Shown here: in pieces, positions 11,382 through 23,099 of the stretch | Position numbering within the stretch: the stretch's first letter is position 1 | Layout of the letters: each line of letters begins with the position of its first letter | Assembly: GCA_039881045.1 (NCBI GenBank) | Contig: JAYWVB010000001.1 | Span: 558,001-622,000 of the forward strand | Source of the DNA: Chaetomium olivaceum | Taxonomy: Eukaryota; Ascomycota; Sordariomycetes; Sordariales; Chaetomiaceae | DNA length: 64,000 nucleotides | Direction: 5' to 3' | Notes under the pieces: model-generated | What the model was told of the DNA's origin: nothing | Database searches by the model: none | The model's input: only the letters and a program-made list of their open reading frames with translations | Translations under genes and position numbers: made by a program

Positions 11382-13302
11382 TTAAGCCTGGTATGTCGAC
11401 GCCGCGACGTTGCCTCCACGGCCGGTCCAGTTGACGTGGATGTCCTTGCCCTCCTGGTACTTGGCGGTCGCCGCCTCGGGCTTGATGCGGAAAGTGTGGG
11501 CACCGAAGTAGTCACGCTGCGCCTGGAGCAGGTTGGCGGGCAGGTCCTTGGTGCGGTAACCATCGAACCACGACAGGGCCGTGGAGAAGGCCGGGGCCGG
11601 GATACCGAGCAGGGCAGTCTTGGCAACGGCGTCTCTCCAGCCGGGCTGCGCCTTGTGGATGGCCTTGTTGAAGAAGTCGTCGAAGAGGAGGTTCTCGAGG
11701 TCGGGGTTCTTGCGGTACGCCGCGGTGATGTCCTTCAGGAAGACGGAGCGGATGATGCACCCACCGCGCCACATGAGCGCAATTGAGGGCTTGTTGAGCT
11801 TCCAGCCGTACTCGCGGGCAGCCTCCTGCATGAGCATGAAGCCCTGGGCGTACGAGATGATCTTGGAGGCATAGAGAGCGCTCGAGGTCATCAAGGAACT
11901 GCTCCTTGTTACCCTCGAAGGTGCTGACGCGGCCAACGAACTCAAGCTTGGTGGACGCCTTGACACGCTCATCCTTGATGCCGGACAGGCAGCGGGCAAG
12001 GACAGCCTCGGCAATGAGGGTGACGGGCATGCCCAGGTCCAACGCGTTGACAGCGGTCCACTTGCCGGTACCCTTCTGGCCGGCCTTGTCCAGAATCTTC
12101 TCGACGAGCGCGGTGCCATCGTCATCGTTGTAGTACAGGATATCCCGGGTAATCTCGATCAGGAAGGAGTCCAGGACGCCGGTGTTCCACTTGGTGAAAA
12201 CGTCGCCGATCTCCTTGCTGGACATGCCGAGACCACGCTTCATGATGTCGTACGCCTGTGGCACGCTGGTTAGTCTCACGTTCCGCTAATAGGGACAAGA
12301 CGGGCATCACATACCTCGCAGATGAGCTGCATGTCACCGTACTCGATACCGTTGTGCACCATCTTGACGTAGTGGCCAGCACCCTCGTCACCCACCCAGT
12401 CGCAGCAGTCCTCGCCATCGCTCTTCGCGGCAATGCTCTGGAAGATGCCCTTGATGTGAGGCCAGGCATCCTCGTGGCCACCAGGCATCAGAGAGGGGCC
12501 GTAGCGGGCACCCTCCTCGCCACCGGAGACACCGGAACCGACGAAGCGGAGGCCCTTGGAAGCAAGGTACTTTGTCCTCCGGTTGGAGTCGGGGAAGTGT
12601 GAGTTGCCGCCGTCAATAATGATGTCGCCAGCTTCAAGGAGGGGCAGGAGAGTCTCGATCCAGTCGTCGACGGGCTTGCCGGCCTGGACGAGGAGCATGA
12701 CACGACGGGGCCTCTTCAGCTTGGAGACGAACTCCTCGACAGAGTGGGCGCCGACGATGGACTTGCCCTTGGCCTCGTTGGCAAGGAAGACGTCGACCTT
12801 GGACACGGTGCGGTTGAAAGCGCAGACGGTGTAGCCGTGGTCGGCCATGTTCATGATCAGGTTCTGGCCCCTGCGCACGATTGTCAGCCTCATGCCGGCG
12901 CACCGGGGCTTTCGGTAAAGGGGGAGGGAGGACAACTTACATGACGGCCAGGCCGATGAGGCCGATATCAGCGCTGGCGCCATCGTTAGCATTTTCCTGA
13001 GAGGATAGCGAAACAGTGCCAGCTTTCAGAGCTCCGCCAACGTTGATGTTCGCTAGGCGGGCGCTGGAGGGAACTCAGTAGGTGGTAGAAAGAAAGCTGC
13101 AGTCCCCGCCGTAGGGACAGTCAACATCCGGCGCGGCGCACCGCTGCAAAGCAAAGCAAAGCAAAAGCAATGCGCGCAGGCTTGAGGTGCGGCCGGAAAT
13201 GTGTAATGCGCGAGTTGTTTGGAAAATGACTCCGGCGATGTTGGAGGGGCAGAGGGGAGGGCGGGGAGGTGGGGTAATTGCGACTTACACTGCGCCAGAC
13301 AT
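11382..13302 (-). CDS. gnd1: 6-phosphogluconate dehydrogenase (decarboxylating), frameshifted
   Basis: Oxidises 6-phosphogluconate to ribulose-5-phosphate and CO2 with NADP+ in the oxidative pentose phosphate pathway, in the cytosol. Exons are 13302-13289, 12973-12941, 12870-12315 and 12255-11382. The first coding exon is 14 nt (MSGAV) and joins over a 315-nt intron to ADIGLIGLAV. Visible motifs are the dinucleotide fold GLAVMGQN, IIDGGNS, the substrate loop GVSGGEEGARYGP, the catalytic stretch GAGHYVKMVHNGIEYGDM and the family signature KAGQKGTGKW. The frame breaks near 11877-11884 between FLDDLE and ALYASK; one nucleotide too many or two too few explains it, giving about 491 residues, the normal size. 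The enzyme is normally indispensable, so an assembly error is the likelier cause. Confidence 0.95.
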
Positions 13303-15242
13303 TGTGAGTTGTTGTTTGCTTTTGATGTCTTTGATATGTCGATGACGAAGCGTGGTGGTTGTGAGCTTCTCTGCTTGCGCAAGCTCGAGGAGTTCAAAAG
13401 TGGTGGTGTTGGATTGGAAAGTCCTCAGCCAGGGATGTCAATGGGGGGGAAATGGAAGCAGGAAGAAATGGAGCCGTGGGGTGGGAAGGTGCATGACGAA
13501 ACTTTTAAAAGGAAGCGAGCTTCGATGTCGGAGGGGTCAATCGCGGGACTGCCAGGCAAGGTGACAGCCCACTGAAGGCCACCTCTTCGAACCCTTGCGG
13601 GTAATTACCGCGGGGGGCTTACTCAGTCATGACCTTGCTTCGCCTTCCTGCCACTATCTGGGCAGTTACGAAACACTCAAGCTAGTGTAGGTGCCCCTCG
13701 GGGCTTTGTTCAAATCCATATTCCAGTCTCTTGGCCGACGCCTCCGACAGCCTTCTTTTGTGTTTTGGGCGAGTAAAGATCTTGCTCGGTTTTGGCCCTC
13801 GAGTTCGTTCACCAGCTGTGTTACCCAAGGAATAGCTGAGGACCTCCTCCCAACTTCACCACGAGGCAATAGACAATGGCAACACAGGTTATCCCGGGAC
13901 GGCAACAGCTGTTGTTTTGGCAACAGGGTTGCGTCTCTTCTGAAGCTTCGGCTTTGGCACCAAGAGCTGCCCCGAGCTGCCATTGCTCTCCTCGGATAGG
14001 TCCACAGCACAATCGGGATCACTGGACCTTTATCAGGTTACCGTCGAGGTAACAGAGAGGCACAACATGGCGTTGTTTTTTGCCCTTGTCAGACACAAGG
14101 TGCGTCGAGTCGAACATCTGTTGGTTTCGGAACCCGACGCCGCGCGCCAGGGAACACGGCACAGACAGGCGGGTCACACTCAGGGGGACTCTGTATGTTT
14201 CCAACTCCGGAAGCCGCCATGCCAACTTGGGCAGCTTACCAAACAAGAGCGGCCCCATTCACAATTGTTGACAATGCATTGCCGCCGGTCTTGGGTGGGC
14301 GCATTGGAGGTGTTCCCGGTCGGGGCTGGCATAGATTGGCACCGAGATATCGGCCCTTTCGACCGCAAGTCTCCGCGGATCGATCGGAGTTACACTGGTG
14401 GGATGTGCGCCTCGGACATCCAGTATCCAGAGCGCGGGTTGTTCGAGGTGTTGCCCCCCACTGTCCAGACTTTGACGGCGCTCGATAACCCCACCAAAGA
14501 GGGATTGCAGAGACGCAGTTGCTGACCCAAATTCCCGCACTTGAGCCATTGTGTCTGGGGCTAATGATTTCAGGCTCTTTTAGGCCGGCCAATGGGAGAA
14601 ACCTTGGACATGGTAGGGGTGAGGCGAAGAATTCTCTGCCTCCGATTGTCGTCCGTTTCCGATTCCGCTGTCTGGAAATGTTGAGCCAAGCGGCGCAAAA
14701 CACCTAACATAGGAGGGGTCGGTTGCCCCTCCATTGGGTGGAGGTTGGGGGACAAGGAGACATCCCACCCTGCATGGGTGATGCACAGGTTGGTTGTAAT
14801 CACTGAGCGGGCAGCTAAAAGGACAGGGTGCGAGGTCTCAAATGAAAAAGTCACGATTTGATTCCCGTGAGTTATCTGCACGGACCACAGCCCGCCCCGA
14901 AACTGATCATGCCCCACGCCACATCTGTTCAAAAAAAGTTCAGCCACTCGGCAAGCACCCTTGCGGCCTGGCGTGCCTTGGCTCGAGCCTGGGCCCTGCC
15001 CGACACCGCAATTTCTCGATCGGCGACCAGCAACTTGCAAACAAGCGCGTCGTCATTACCTTAGCTATCGCATCGAGTCCTCTTTGCAGCTTTTTCGTGA
15101 GCCAGCCACAGCCAACTCGCCAACCCAATCGAACAGGTTGTAGGAGCATAGCCGCCGCCGGACTGGGCTCACAGGTACGTCACAACTACCGCCGCGCATT
15201 GCTGCAAAATACATTTCCCCCGTCGGGCGCAAGAAATTCATC
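13303..15242. other. Intergenic, divergent gnd1 / RBM42-like
   Basis: A 1.9-kb gap holding the promoters of gnd1 (minus) and the RRM gene (plus). A long plus-strand open frame runs through 14842-15242 into the RRM gene, but it has no recognisable sequence before 15243. No transposon or RNA gene was recognised. Confidence 0.5.
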
Positions 15243-16372
15243 ATGTCGTACCCGGGTCCTCCAGGTCATTCATCGCTCCCTCCGCGCCCACCGGCCAGCA
15301 AGCTCTCGGGGTTCAAGCCCGCTTTCACCCCCAGCACAAGTAGCACTTCCAGCAGCCTCAGGTGCCGGCTACACAGCACCCACCCCGTCATACCCCGGCT
15401 ACGGCGCCCCCGCGACCCGCCCCAGCTATGGCGCACCTCCGTCTGCATCGCCCTACGCGGGTAACCCTTCAGTTCCCGCCCTAGGCGCCGGCCGCGGAGG
15501 CTACGGCCAACCCGGAACATACAACTACGCGCCCGCACAAACCTACTCGCAACAGCCGCCGTCGTACTACGGTGCCCCTGCGGCCACTGGCAGCTACTCG
15601 ACGCCACCCCAGATCCGAAACCCATTCCCCGCGCCCGACAGCGCGGGCGCAGACTTCGACCCGGAGATGGCGGCGCAGATAGCCCAGTGGCAGAGCGCGT
15701 ACATGCCCAAGGACCCCAATGACCCGCCAACAGTAAACCCGCCGCCAACAACGGCCGGGCCGGTGCCGGAACACCGGGGGTTGCACAAGGCGGCAACACG
15801 GCGGAACCGATCGACAACAGCGGCGCGAGCACAGACCCGAACGAGAAGCAGAAGACGGTGTACCGCGAAGGCGGCGGCAAGAAGTGGCAGGACGACTCGC
15901 TGCTGGAGTGGGACCCGGCGCACCTGCGGCTGTTCGTGGGCAACCTGGCGGGCGAGACGACGGACGGCGATCGCTGCTCAAGGCGTTTGCGCGGTGGAAG
16001 AGCGTGCAAAAGGCCAAAGTGGTGCGCGACAAGCGCACCACCAAGAGCAAGGGGTTCGGGTTTGTGAGCTTTAGCGACCCGGAGGACTTCTTCCAGGCCG
16101 CCAAGGAGATGAACGGCAAGTACATCCAGAGCCACCCCGTCGTCGTGCGCAAGGCCAAGACCGAGATCAAGCCGGCCATAGTCAAGGAGGACCGCAGGGG
16201 GAAGAAGAACCAGCGGAAGGGTGGTGGTAGTGGGAATAAGGGCGGCAGTGGCATGGGGGCGGGCGTTGCGGATGCTGCCGGTGCGTACGAGCCGCATCTT
16301 GGGCCGATGGGCGGCGGTGGCATCACCAAGCCTGGGCAGAAAACGAAGGGCGGCTTGAAGTTGCTTGGCTAG
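15243..16372 (+). CDS. RBM42-like RNA-binding protein (single RRM), three frame breaks
   Basis: Predicted RNA-binding protein with one C-terminal RRM, resembling animal RBM42. The protein starts MSYPGPPGHSSLPPRP and has a proline/tyrosine-rich low-complexity first half. The RRM begins around WDPAHLRLFVGNLAGE (RNP2 is LFVGNL) and contains RNP1 as KGFGFVSF, followed by EMNGKYIQSHPVVVRKAK. The C-terminus is a basic glycine-rich tail ending GGLKLLG. No intron was needed. The frame breaks at 15328-15332 (one C too many in a five-C run), at about 15723-15725 (one nucleotide missing) and at about 15969-15971 (one missing). With all three allowed for, the length is a clean 376 residues, and every conserved block reads through, which argues against a pseudogene. 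Role in splicing or mRNA stability is only inferred from the animal family. Confidence 0.85.
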
Positions 16373-16692
16373 ATGGTTTAGTTGGGCTAGGCGTTGATTT
16401 TTCGTCTTGGAGCTGCTCCTCCCGGTGTTGCCGGATGGTTAAAACATAATGGACCAACTTCTCTTAATTAGTAAGGCATATGGATAGCGGAGTCTCAGCC
16501 TCAGACCAGGACAAGGACGAACGAAGTGTGCATATCAGCATGCCAAGCAAAACGAGAAATGTTCTATAAGGTATTGCCTATCGGCAGCCCAGAAACCTTG
16601 ATGTGCCTGTCACCAAGCCTTCTGCGTTCCCAAGTTTCCCTGCCCCAACCTTTCGAAACAAGCCAAATCGAAAGACGGAAAGGATACGCAGG
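16373..16692. other. Intergenic, convergent
   Basis: Gap of 320 bases between the 3' ends of the RRM gene and the SLC35-type transporter. Probably both 3' UTRs; nothing else recognised. Confidence 0.6.
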
Positions 16693-18752
16693 CTATGTGG
16701 GTATCATGATAATGCCACTTTGAATCGCGAGAATATGTATAACGCAGTCTTTAGACCCGAGCCGTCCTCCCCTCCCCTGACACCCGCCCGCAGCAGCATC
16801 GGGCGCTGATGCCAACTCCATCCCCAGGCCGGAAACAACATCCCCTCCGTCGGCGGTGAACAGCACGGCGTCGCCATCCACGCTCCGCCTCAACAAACCC
16901 GCGTCCTCCTGGTCATCATCCCTGTCACTACCACTGCCGCTGCCACTACCACTCGGCGAGTTATCCTCGTCCTCGGCGGCCAAGTGCCCACGGTGCACAT
17001 CCGTCTGGGCCTCGCTGCGCATCTTGTTGATCTTAATCCAGTTGTACGTGGCGATGGCGGCGAGCGTGACGACCAGGCCGACGATGTTGATCACGGTCAT
17101 GGTGTCGCCAAAGACGAGCGCGGCGGCCGAGATGGTGACGGCCTCCTTGAAGATGCCCGCGATGGAGAGGGTCACGACCGAGGTGCGCTGCAGCAGGGCG
17201 AACTCGGACGCCGTCATCAAGAAGGCGATCACACCCGGGAAGAGGATGATCAGCGGGGCGACGAGCAAGCCCTTCTCCTCGGCGATGGTCTCCAAGCCGG
17301 CGAGCAGGGCGCGGGGACCCTCGACGGGGATGGCGATGCAGATGAGGGTGAGGAACATGACAGGGGCAAGGAAGAAGATGCTGGAGAAGGGATTCGATGT
17401 TGCTGGGTTGCGGAGCAGCAGGATCTGGGTCAGGGCCCAGCGGAAGCCCGAGAAGAAGGCCGCCGCGATGACGAGAACAAAGCCGCCCAGCTTGAACTCG
17501 ACCTCGCCTGCCACCATCATCACGACGCCGAGGGTCATGGTGGCAATAATGCCCACAAGCTTCCAGGTCGGGGATTCGAGGCGGAAGAGGAAGGCGAAGA
17601 TTAGGACGAACGCGAGCGAGGAGGATTTACACATAGCTAAATGGGGGGTATTAGACGGGCGGAGTGGCATGGAGATCCGGCATCAGCTAGACTTACTGTA
17701 AAATGTAAGGGTGATGAACTGGAGCGAGGTGTTGCCCAAGCCAATGTCAAGGCCGGTCGCCACGCCGCAGGGTCCAATTCTTGTGAGGTAGAACATCTTC
17801 GTCATGATGGGCCGTTCTGGCTCTGCTTCATGCCTCGACTGTCCCAAGTCGGACCTGTAGCTGTTCTTTGGCCGTAACGAGGGAAAAAGGAACAATATCA
17901 ACGACGCTAAAGAAAATTGCACGAGAAAATGCATGGCGGTTGTGAACATAGGAAAACGAAAGTCGAGCTTGTCGGGTGAAAACATCCATTTGTTGTACTG
18001 AGCAGTAGTTAGCAAAGTCGGCCCGTCTCAAAACCACCATGGATGAGGCATCTTGTCCATACCAATGATATCAATAAAGAGAAAAAATACCAGAGCCCGA
18101 TCAGAACGCCATTAATCAACAGGCTCTTGGCGACACTGCGGTCTGCCTGCTGCTTCTCCTCCGGGGAGATGTCGTCACTGACAACCCGCTGATCGAGCAA
18201 CTGGTTTCTCCTCTTCTTCCGCTTCTTCCTCCGCCTGTCTTTCCCCGTCAGGCCCGTTTCCTCATCATCATGGAGGTCTTCGTCGGTAAAGCCACCCTCG
18301 TCGGTCTCGTCGAGCCGTGGAGTCTCCCCGTCGCTGCTCTCTTCGACGATCTTGCCCTCGGCATCCACGATAGTGGGGGTCCGAATTGTCTGAGACCTCG
18401 CTCCTGGCGAACGATGGCGACTATTTGAGGCGTTGGCGGGATTGATCAGACTGCTTCGCCGGCGGCGGTGGCCAGAGGGCGTGACGGCATCCATCTCGAT
18501 GTCGTCGGGGCCCAGACCCGCGGGTGCGGATTGTGGATTTAGACCCGTCCGGGGGGGTTCGGGAACCGGTGCAGCGGATACTCGGGGGTCCTCCGCTCCG
18601 CTGGTGACTGCTGTCGCGTGTCCTAACGTTGAGAGCGCTGACGGGTGAGAAACGGAGGTTGGAACGACCGAAGAGCCAAAGCTGTTTTCTGGAACGGCGG
18701 TCGGCGGGGGAGGATCGGGAGAAGGAGTACTCGATGGGAAAGGAACTGTCAT
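16693..18752 (-). CDS. SLC35C2-like nucleotide-sugar/triose-phosphate transporter family protein
   Basis: Multi-span membrane protein of the drug/metabolite transporter superfamily (TPT/DUF250 branch). Exons are 18752-18063, 17997-17697 and 17636-16693, giving 644 residues with consistent phases. The first 200 residues are a cytosolic, Ser/Pro- and acid-rich region ending in a basic patch (DRRRKKRKKRRNQLL). Transmembrane segments start with SLLINGVLIGLWYFFSLL and continue through YNKWMFSP, the TPT-like block FYTMCKSSSLAFVLIFAF, and several more hydrophobic stretches. The last, near NIVGLVVTLAAIATYNW, is followed by an acidic Ser/Gly tail. Location in Golgi or ER and transport of an activated sugar are inferred from the family; the substrate cannot be read from the sequence. 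The start was placed at MTVPFPSSTP; the frame is open upstream but looks non-conserved. Confidence 0.85.
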
Positions 18753-20358
18753 TGTTTGGGCAAAAGACGAGGCCTCATCGTGGTCCAATTGCACTGGCGG
18801 CGTCGGGAGGCGCCCTTCGGCAAGGTCAAGCCGGACAATGCTTGCATGCCAAAAGCGCAGATGAGCAGTGGAGTTGCCGAGCACGAGACGCGACGGGGAT
18901 TGGCTTTAGGGGGTCCAGATGACCGAGACCCCGGTTGAGTCTCGACCCGAGCAGCACCGGACAGCTGTCGCACAACTGACAACTGCTGCGAGGGCACACC
19001 GCCAAGGCGCCAGGCCAAGACCATTTACCTAACATTGTGGCGGCTTCAATGAACTGGCGAGCTGGCTTCCTGCCTCCTGCCTCCGAATCGCCCAGTTCCC
19101 GACTTCACAATTCCGAACCAGCGCCTTGAGCTTGGCTATGCTTGGTTTCTAAGACGGTCGTATCTGTGAGCCTTCATTCTGGAAATCTGTTTCAGGTGGA
19201 CGGAATGGCTCGCTGGATTTTTAACCAGACCGGCAAAAATGGCAACGATTCTTCCGAACTGAAACAGATGTGCGCCGGGATCTGGAGCTTGAATTGAGGA
19301 GAGATGGAAGGTATGTATAAGGTAGGACAGCATGGTCCTAGGTTCGAACCTGACCGCCTTTTACAAGAAACTCGAACGGCATGTTACAGATCTGTACATC
19401 GCGACAAGTTACTTCAAGCCTTGTCAACTTAAACAGCGAGCCTGTCAATTTAACTCTGTCGCTTGAACCATTCAACGGTACACTCCATACACCCAATGCC
19501 CAACCACATGTCTCCTGAGACAAAAAGCGATGGAGAGCGCACGATACAACCCGATCGAGCCTCACACGTGCCTCGCCAGCACCGGCCCAGCACCGGCCCT
19601 ATCATAAACGGCCTGACCCAGCTGGACCCGACTGGACGTTGCCACTCTCTCTGTCGCTCCCAAGCTGCAAGCCCCACCGGGATTACTCAGGCGCGTTCTG
19701 GTCGCGCTGCGTCATGGCTGATCGGTTCGAGCCCCTCCACTTACACATACGTCACGTAATGTGGACTCAGCACTGGCTCAGCACCGGCTTCAAGCATGAA
19801 CTTCCGCGCGCCGCTTCAGCATGTGCAGCTCAAGACAGCAGCATGCAACCAAGGCGCTGACTCAGGATCACAATGCATACCGTAGGACCCCGAGACCCTG
19901 AGAGCCCTGTTCTAATTACTCAAGAGTTCGTAAAGCTGTTTCTGGAATGCGGGGTGATGCGACCTGAACCGTAACTGGTGTTGCCCCTTTCTCTACCCCG
20001 CAAGCCGTGTGTGGTAGGTTGGGGAGTTGGATATTGACTGCATCTCTAAGTGTCAAGTTGTTATTATAACCCATCCTTGGGCTGCTCTAGGTGGTCTTGT
20101 AGTCCCCGCTAGAAATCAAGAAATCAAGGTTAAGTAAGGAACCTCGGAACCCGAAACTGGTGGTCCCTGATCATCCTTCCTCCCTTCGTTGGCGTCATTG
20201 TGCCATTGGCTATACCAACATCCAATCCGGTCCCATTTTCAGCTCATGTTCATCTCAACACACCACAACCCGAACGCAGCCTAACATTGGGCTATACGAT
20301 CTATCTCATATCCTGCCTCACTACCTTCGTGTAGCATATCCGCTACCTTGCCTCCACC
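18753..20358. promoter_or_regulatory. Divergent intergenic region, transporter / GH15
   Basis: A 1.6-kb promoter space between the transporter (minus) and GH15 (plus) start codons. It contains a CACGTG box near 19566 and repeated copies of CAGCACCGGC (about 19577, 19587 and 19779). A 12-bp palindrome AGGTTCGAACCT lies at 19341. No gene or tRNA fold was supported. Confidence 0.45.
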
Positions 20359-22723
20359 ATGGCTGCCCCTTGTGCGGCCCAAAATGAAAGCCAGATGCGG
20401 AAGTCCGGGGCCGGCTACCTCCCGATCGAGAATTATGGCTTGATTGGCAACATGAGAACCTGTGCTCTGGTTGGCATGGATGGTAGCGTCGACTTCATGT
20501 GCTGGTGAGTGCAGCGTGCTCATGGAGACGGTCTCATATTTCCCATCCGAGTGTTCCGATGACATAACATGTTCCATATAAACCGAGTCACTTACACCTA
20601 GTAGGCCCGAGTTTGACTCCCCTTCCATCTTCTGCCGTCTTCTGGACAAGGATAAGGGGGGCCACTTCAGTATCCATCCGGCTGCCCACCTGAGCTGCAC
20701 CACTAAGCAGCAGTATCTCCCGTCATCAAACATTCTTCAGACCCGCTACATCCATGAGGATGGAGTCGTGGACCTCGTCGACTTCTTCCCCCGTCCGAAG
20801 AATGCCAAGGTCATTTCCAAGGGGCCGAAGCAGGGCGCCTACCGCGAGATGACCAGCGTTCAGGAGGAGCTCAAGCAGTGGCTAGTCCGCCGCGTTGAAT
20901 GCATCCGTGGCCGTCTCCAACTGGGTCAGTATGGACGAGTAGTTAAGGGGAATGGGACCTTCATGCTGACAAATTCTCCTCTGACTGGTAGATGTCGAGA
21001 TCTTCCCCGCCTTTGACTATGCTGCAGAACCGCACACCACCACTGTGCTCCAGGAGGAAGGTGTCCCTCACAGCACTAGTAGCAAGACGGCAACCTTCCA
21101 CAGCAAGAATGTCAAGCTCCAACTCGACGTCAGTATAGACCGTGCTGAGGATAGCGACCAGAACTGGCCTATCGTTCGCTTCAAGAAGGCCACGAAGCCC
21201 GGCATGTTGGGCGAGGGTGTGGTCGCCAGCATCGATATCTGCGAAGGTCAAGCCGTGTCTTTCGTCATCCGTAACGACGTCGAAAACCACATCACTGAGA
21301 ACATCACCAGCGCCGTGCTTGACACGCAGCAACATGACACCCAGACCTACTGGTATAACTGGATCTCCCGGAGCAAGTACAAGGGCCGCTGGCGCGAGGT
21401 CGTGGCGCGGAGTCTCATGATTTTAAAGCTCATGACCTACGAGCCGACTGGGGCCATCATCGCCTCTCCGACTTTTTCCATCCCCGAAGACATCGGAGGC
21501 GTCCGGTGAGACAAAGACATTCTTTTCTAGCCCCCTCACCCCCCCCATACCGTTCTAACGGACACACTGACCCCCAGATCAAGCAATTGGGATTACCGGT
21601 TCTCGTGGGTTCGCGATTCTAGTTTCACCATCTACATCCTGCTGCGCCTAGGCTTCACCGAGGAAGCCGACGCCTACATGGGGTTCATCAGCGAGCGGTT
21701 CCTCACGTCGCGGCGTGTCGGACGGCGGGCTGCCCATCATGTTTACGATCCGGGGCGAGACGGACATCCCCGAGCGGGAGCTGACGCACCTGGACGGGTA
21801 CCGGGGCAGCAAGCCGGTGCGGATCGGCAACGGGGCGGCCTTCCACCAGCAGTTCGACATCTACGGCGAGCTCATGGACGCTATCTACCTGTACAACAAG
21901 TACGGCAAGCCGATCCACTGGGACCTGTGGTGCACGGTGCGCGAGATGCTCGACTTCGTGCTCACCATCATGGACCAGCCCGACATGTCCATCTGGGAGG
22001 TGCGCAACAACAAGCAGAACTTCACCTACTCCAAGGTGATGCTGTGGGTCGCCTTCGACCGCGGCCTGCGCCTGTCGGAGAAGCGCAATTTCCCGTGCCC
22101 CAACCGCGCCAAATGGCTGGCCGCCCGCGACGGCCTGTACGAGGAGATCATGGAGAAGGGCTACAACAAGGAGATGAAGTGCTTTGTCCAGAGCTACGAG
22201 AGCCAGACCATGCTCGACTCGTCCATCCTCATTGCCCCGCTCGTCTTCTTCATCGCCCCCAACGACCCGCGCTTCCTCAACACCATGGACCGCATCTTGC
22301 TGCCCCCAGAGAAGGGGGCGGCCTGACCAGCACCGGCTTGGTATACCGATATGACACGGAGCTGTCCGAGGATGGTGAGTCACCCCCCCCCCCCCCCCCC
22401 CCCCTTCTTCTTGGGAAGTATGAAAGTCAGTTAACATCCCCTTCCCCTTCCAAGGTGTAGGCGGCCGCGAGGGTGCTTTCAGCATGTGCACGTTCTGGTT
22501 AGTGGAAGCCATGACCCGGGCGTCCGTGTACGAGCCTAAGTACCTGGTGCGCGCCATCAACCTGTTTGAGAACATGCTTAGCTTCTCCAACCACCTGATG
22601 ATGTTCTCTGAGGAGATCTCCCGCAGCGGCGAGCAGCTGGGGAACACGCCGCAGGCTTTTAGCCATCTGGCTCTGATCAGCGCTGCCTTCAACCTTGATC
22701 GCGTGTCCGAGTTCAAGAAATAG
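20359..22723 (+). CDS. Glycoside hydrolase family 15 protein (glucoamylase/trehalase-like), two frame breaks
   Basis: Intracellular GH15-type alpha-glucosidic hydrolase; no signal peptide is visible, unlike secreted glucoamylase. Exons are 20359-20504, 20605-20924, 20992-21505, 21578-22374 and 22455-22723, giving 681 residues. The N-terminal conserved block is YLPIENYGLIGNMRT and VGMDGSVDFMCWPEFDSPS. The (alpha/alpha)6 barrel domain carries NWDYRFSWVRDSSF and HLDGYRGSKPVRIGNGAAF. The frame shifts at 21711-21715 (one nucleotide extra) and shifts back at a five-G run, 22314-22318 (one missing). Between them about 600 nt are read in another frame with perfectly conserved sequence. The last intron contains a 22-nt C tract. 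The substrate is uncertain: bacterial relatives include trehalases and glucodextran-type enzymes. Confidence 0.9.
22383..22404 (+). repeat. C22 homopolymer inside GH15 intron 4
   Basis: Uninterrupted run of 22 C residues a few bases after the GTGAGT donor of the last GH15 intron. The exact length is unreliable in any assembly. Confidence 0.85.
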
Positions 22724-23099
22724 GGGGGGTGATGGCGGATAGTGTTTGCTTGCATGCGCAGCGAGAACTGCTCTTGAATGGCTATGTCGGTCACTATTCG
22801 TCAAAAATGATACATCCTGCTGCATATGACAGGGCTATGGTTGACCTGCCCTAACGCAGGCTGTGTGTATTCCTGTTCCTGTGACCTCACCGATGGTGCT
22901 CAAGCCAAAAGGAATTATTATCCCACGTAATAATGGATATTGTTGATTCCCATCCAGCCCCAAACGCCATCGCTATGCCTATTCGATTCCCCGATTAGGT
23001 ACTCTCCTCCCATCTTGGCACGACGTGGTCCTTCCACGATTTCCATGCTTCCGTTGCTAAAATATCCCAACATAAAGACACCGTGCCTATAAAGACGTC
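22724..23099. other. Intergenic, convergent
   Basis: Gap of 376 bases between the GH15 and TAF3-like gene 3' ends. No feature recognised beyond likely 3' UTR sequence. Confidence 0.6.

Noticed and set aside
14842..15242. Upstream extension of the RRM gene in an open plus-strand frame
   Set aside because: The extension has no recognisable sequence, is in a different frame from the MSYPGPPG start, and that ATG is well placed.
15266..16297. Long antisense open frame over the RRM gene (343 codons)
   Set aside because: It is a complement of GC-rich coding sequence and has no recognisable protein.
15243..16372. Programmed frameshifting as the reason for frame breaks
   Set aside because: Breaks are too many, of both signs and of one or two bases, occur in unrelated genes, and no common slippery site plus structure is visible.
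19321..19365. GGTTCGAACC resembling a tRNA T-loop/B box
   Set aside because: It is a palindrome, and neither strand allows a paired T stem, a proper anticodon arm or matching acceptor ends.
21703..22794. Long antisense open frame over GH15 (363 codons)
   Set aside because: It mirrors the conserved GH15 exons; its apparent His/Val/Glu-rich protein has no domain.
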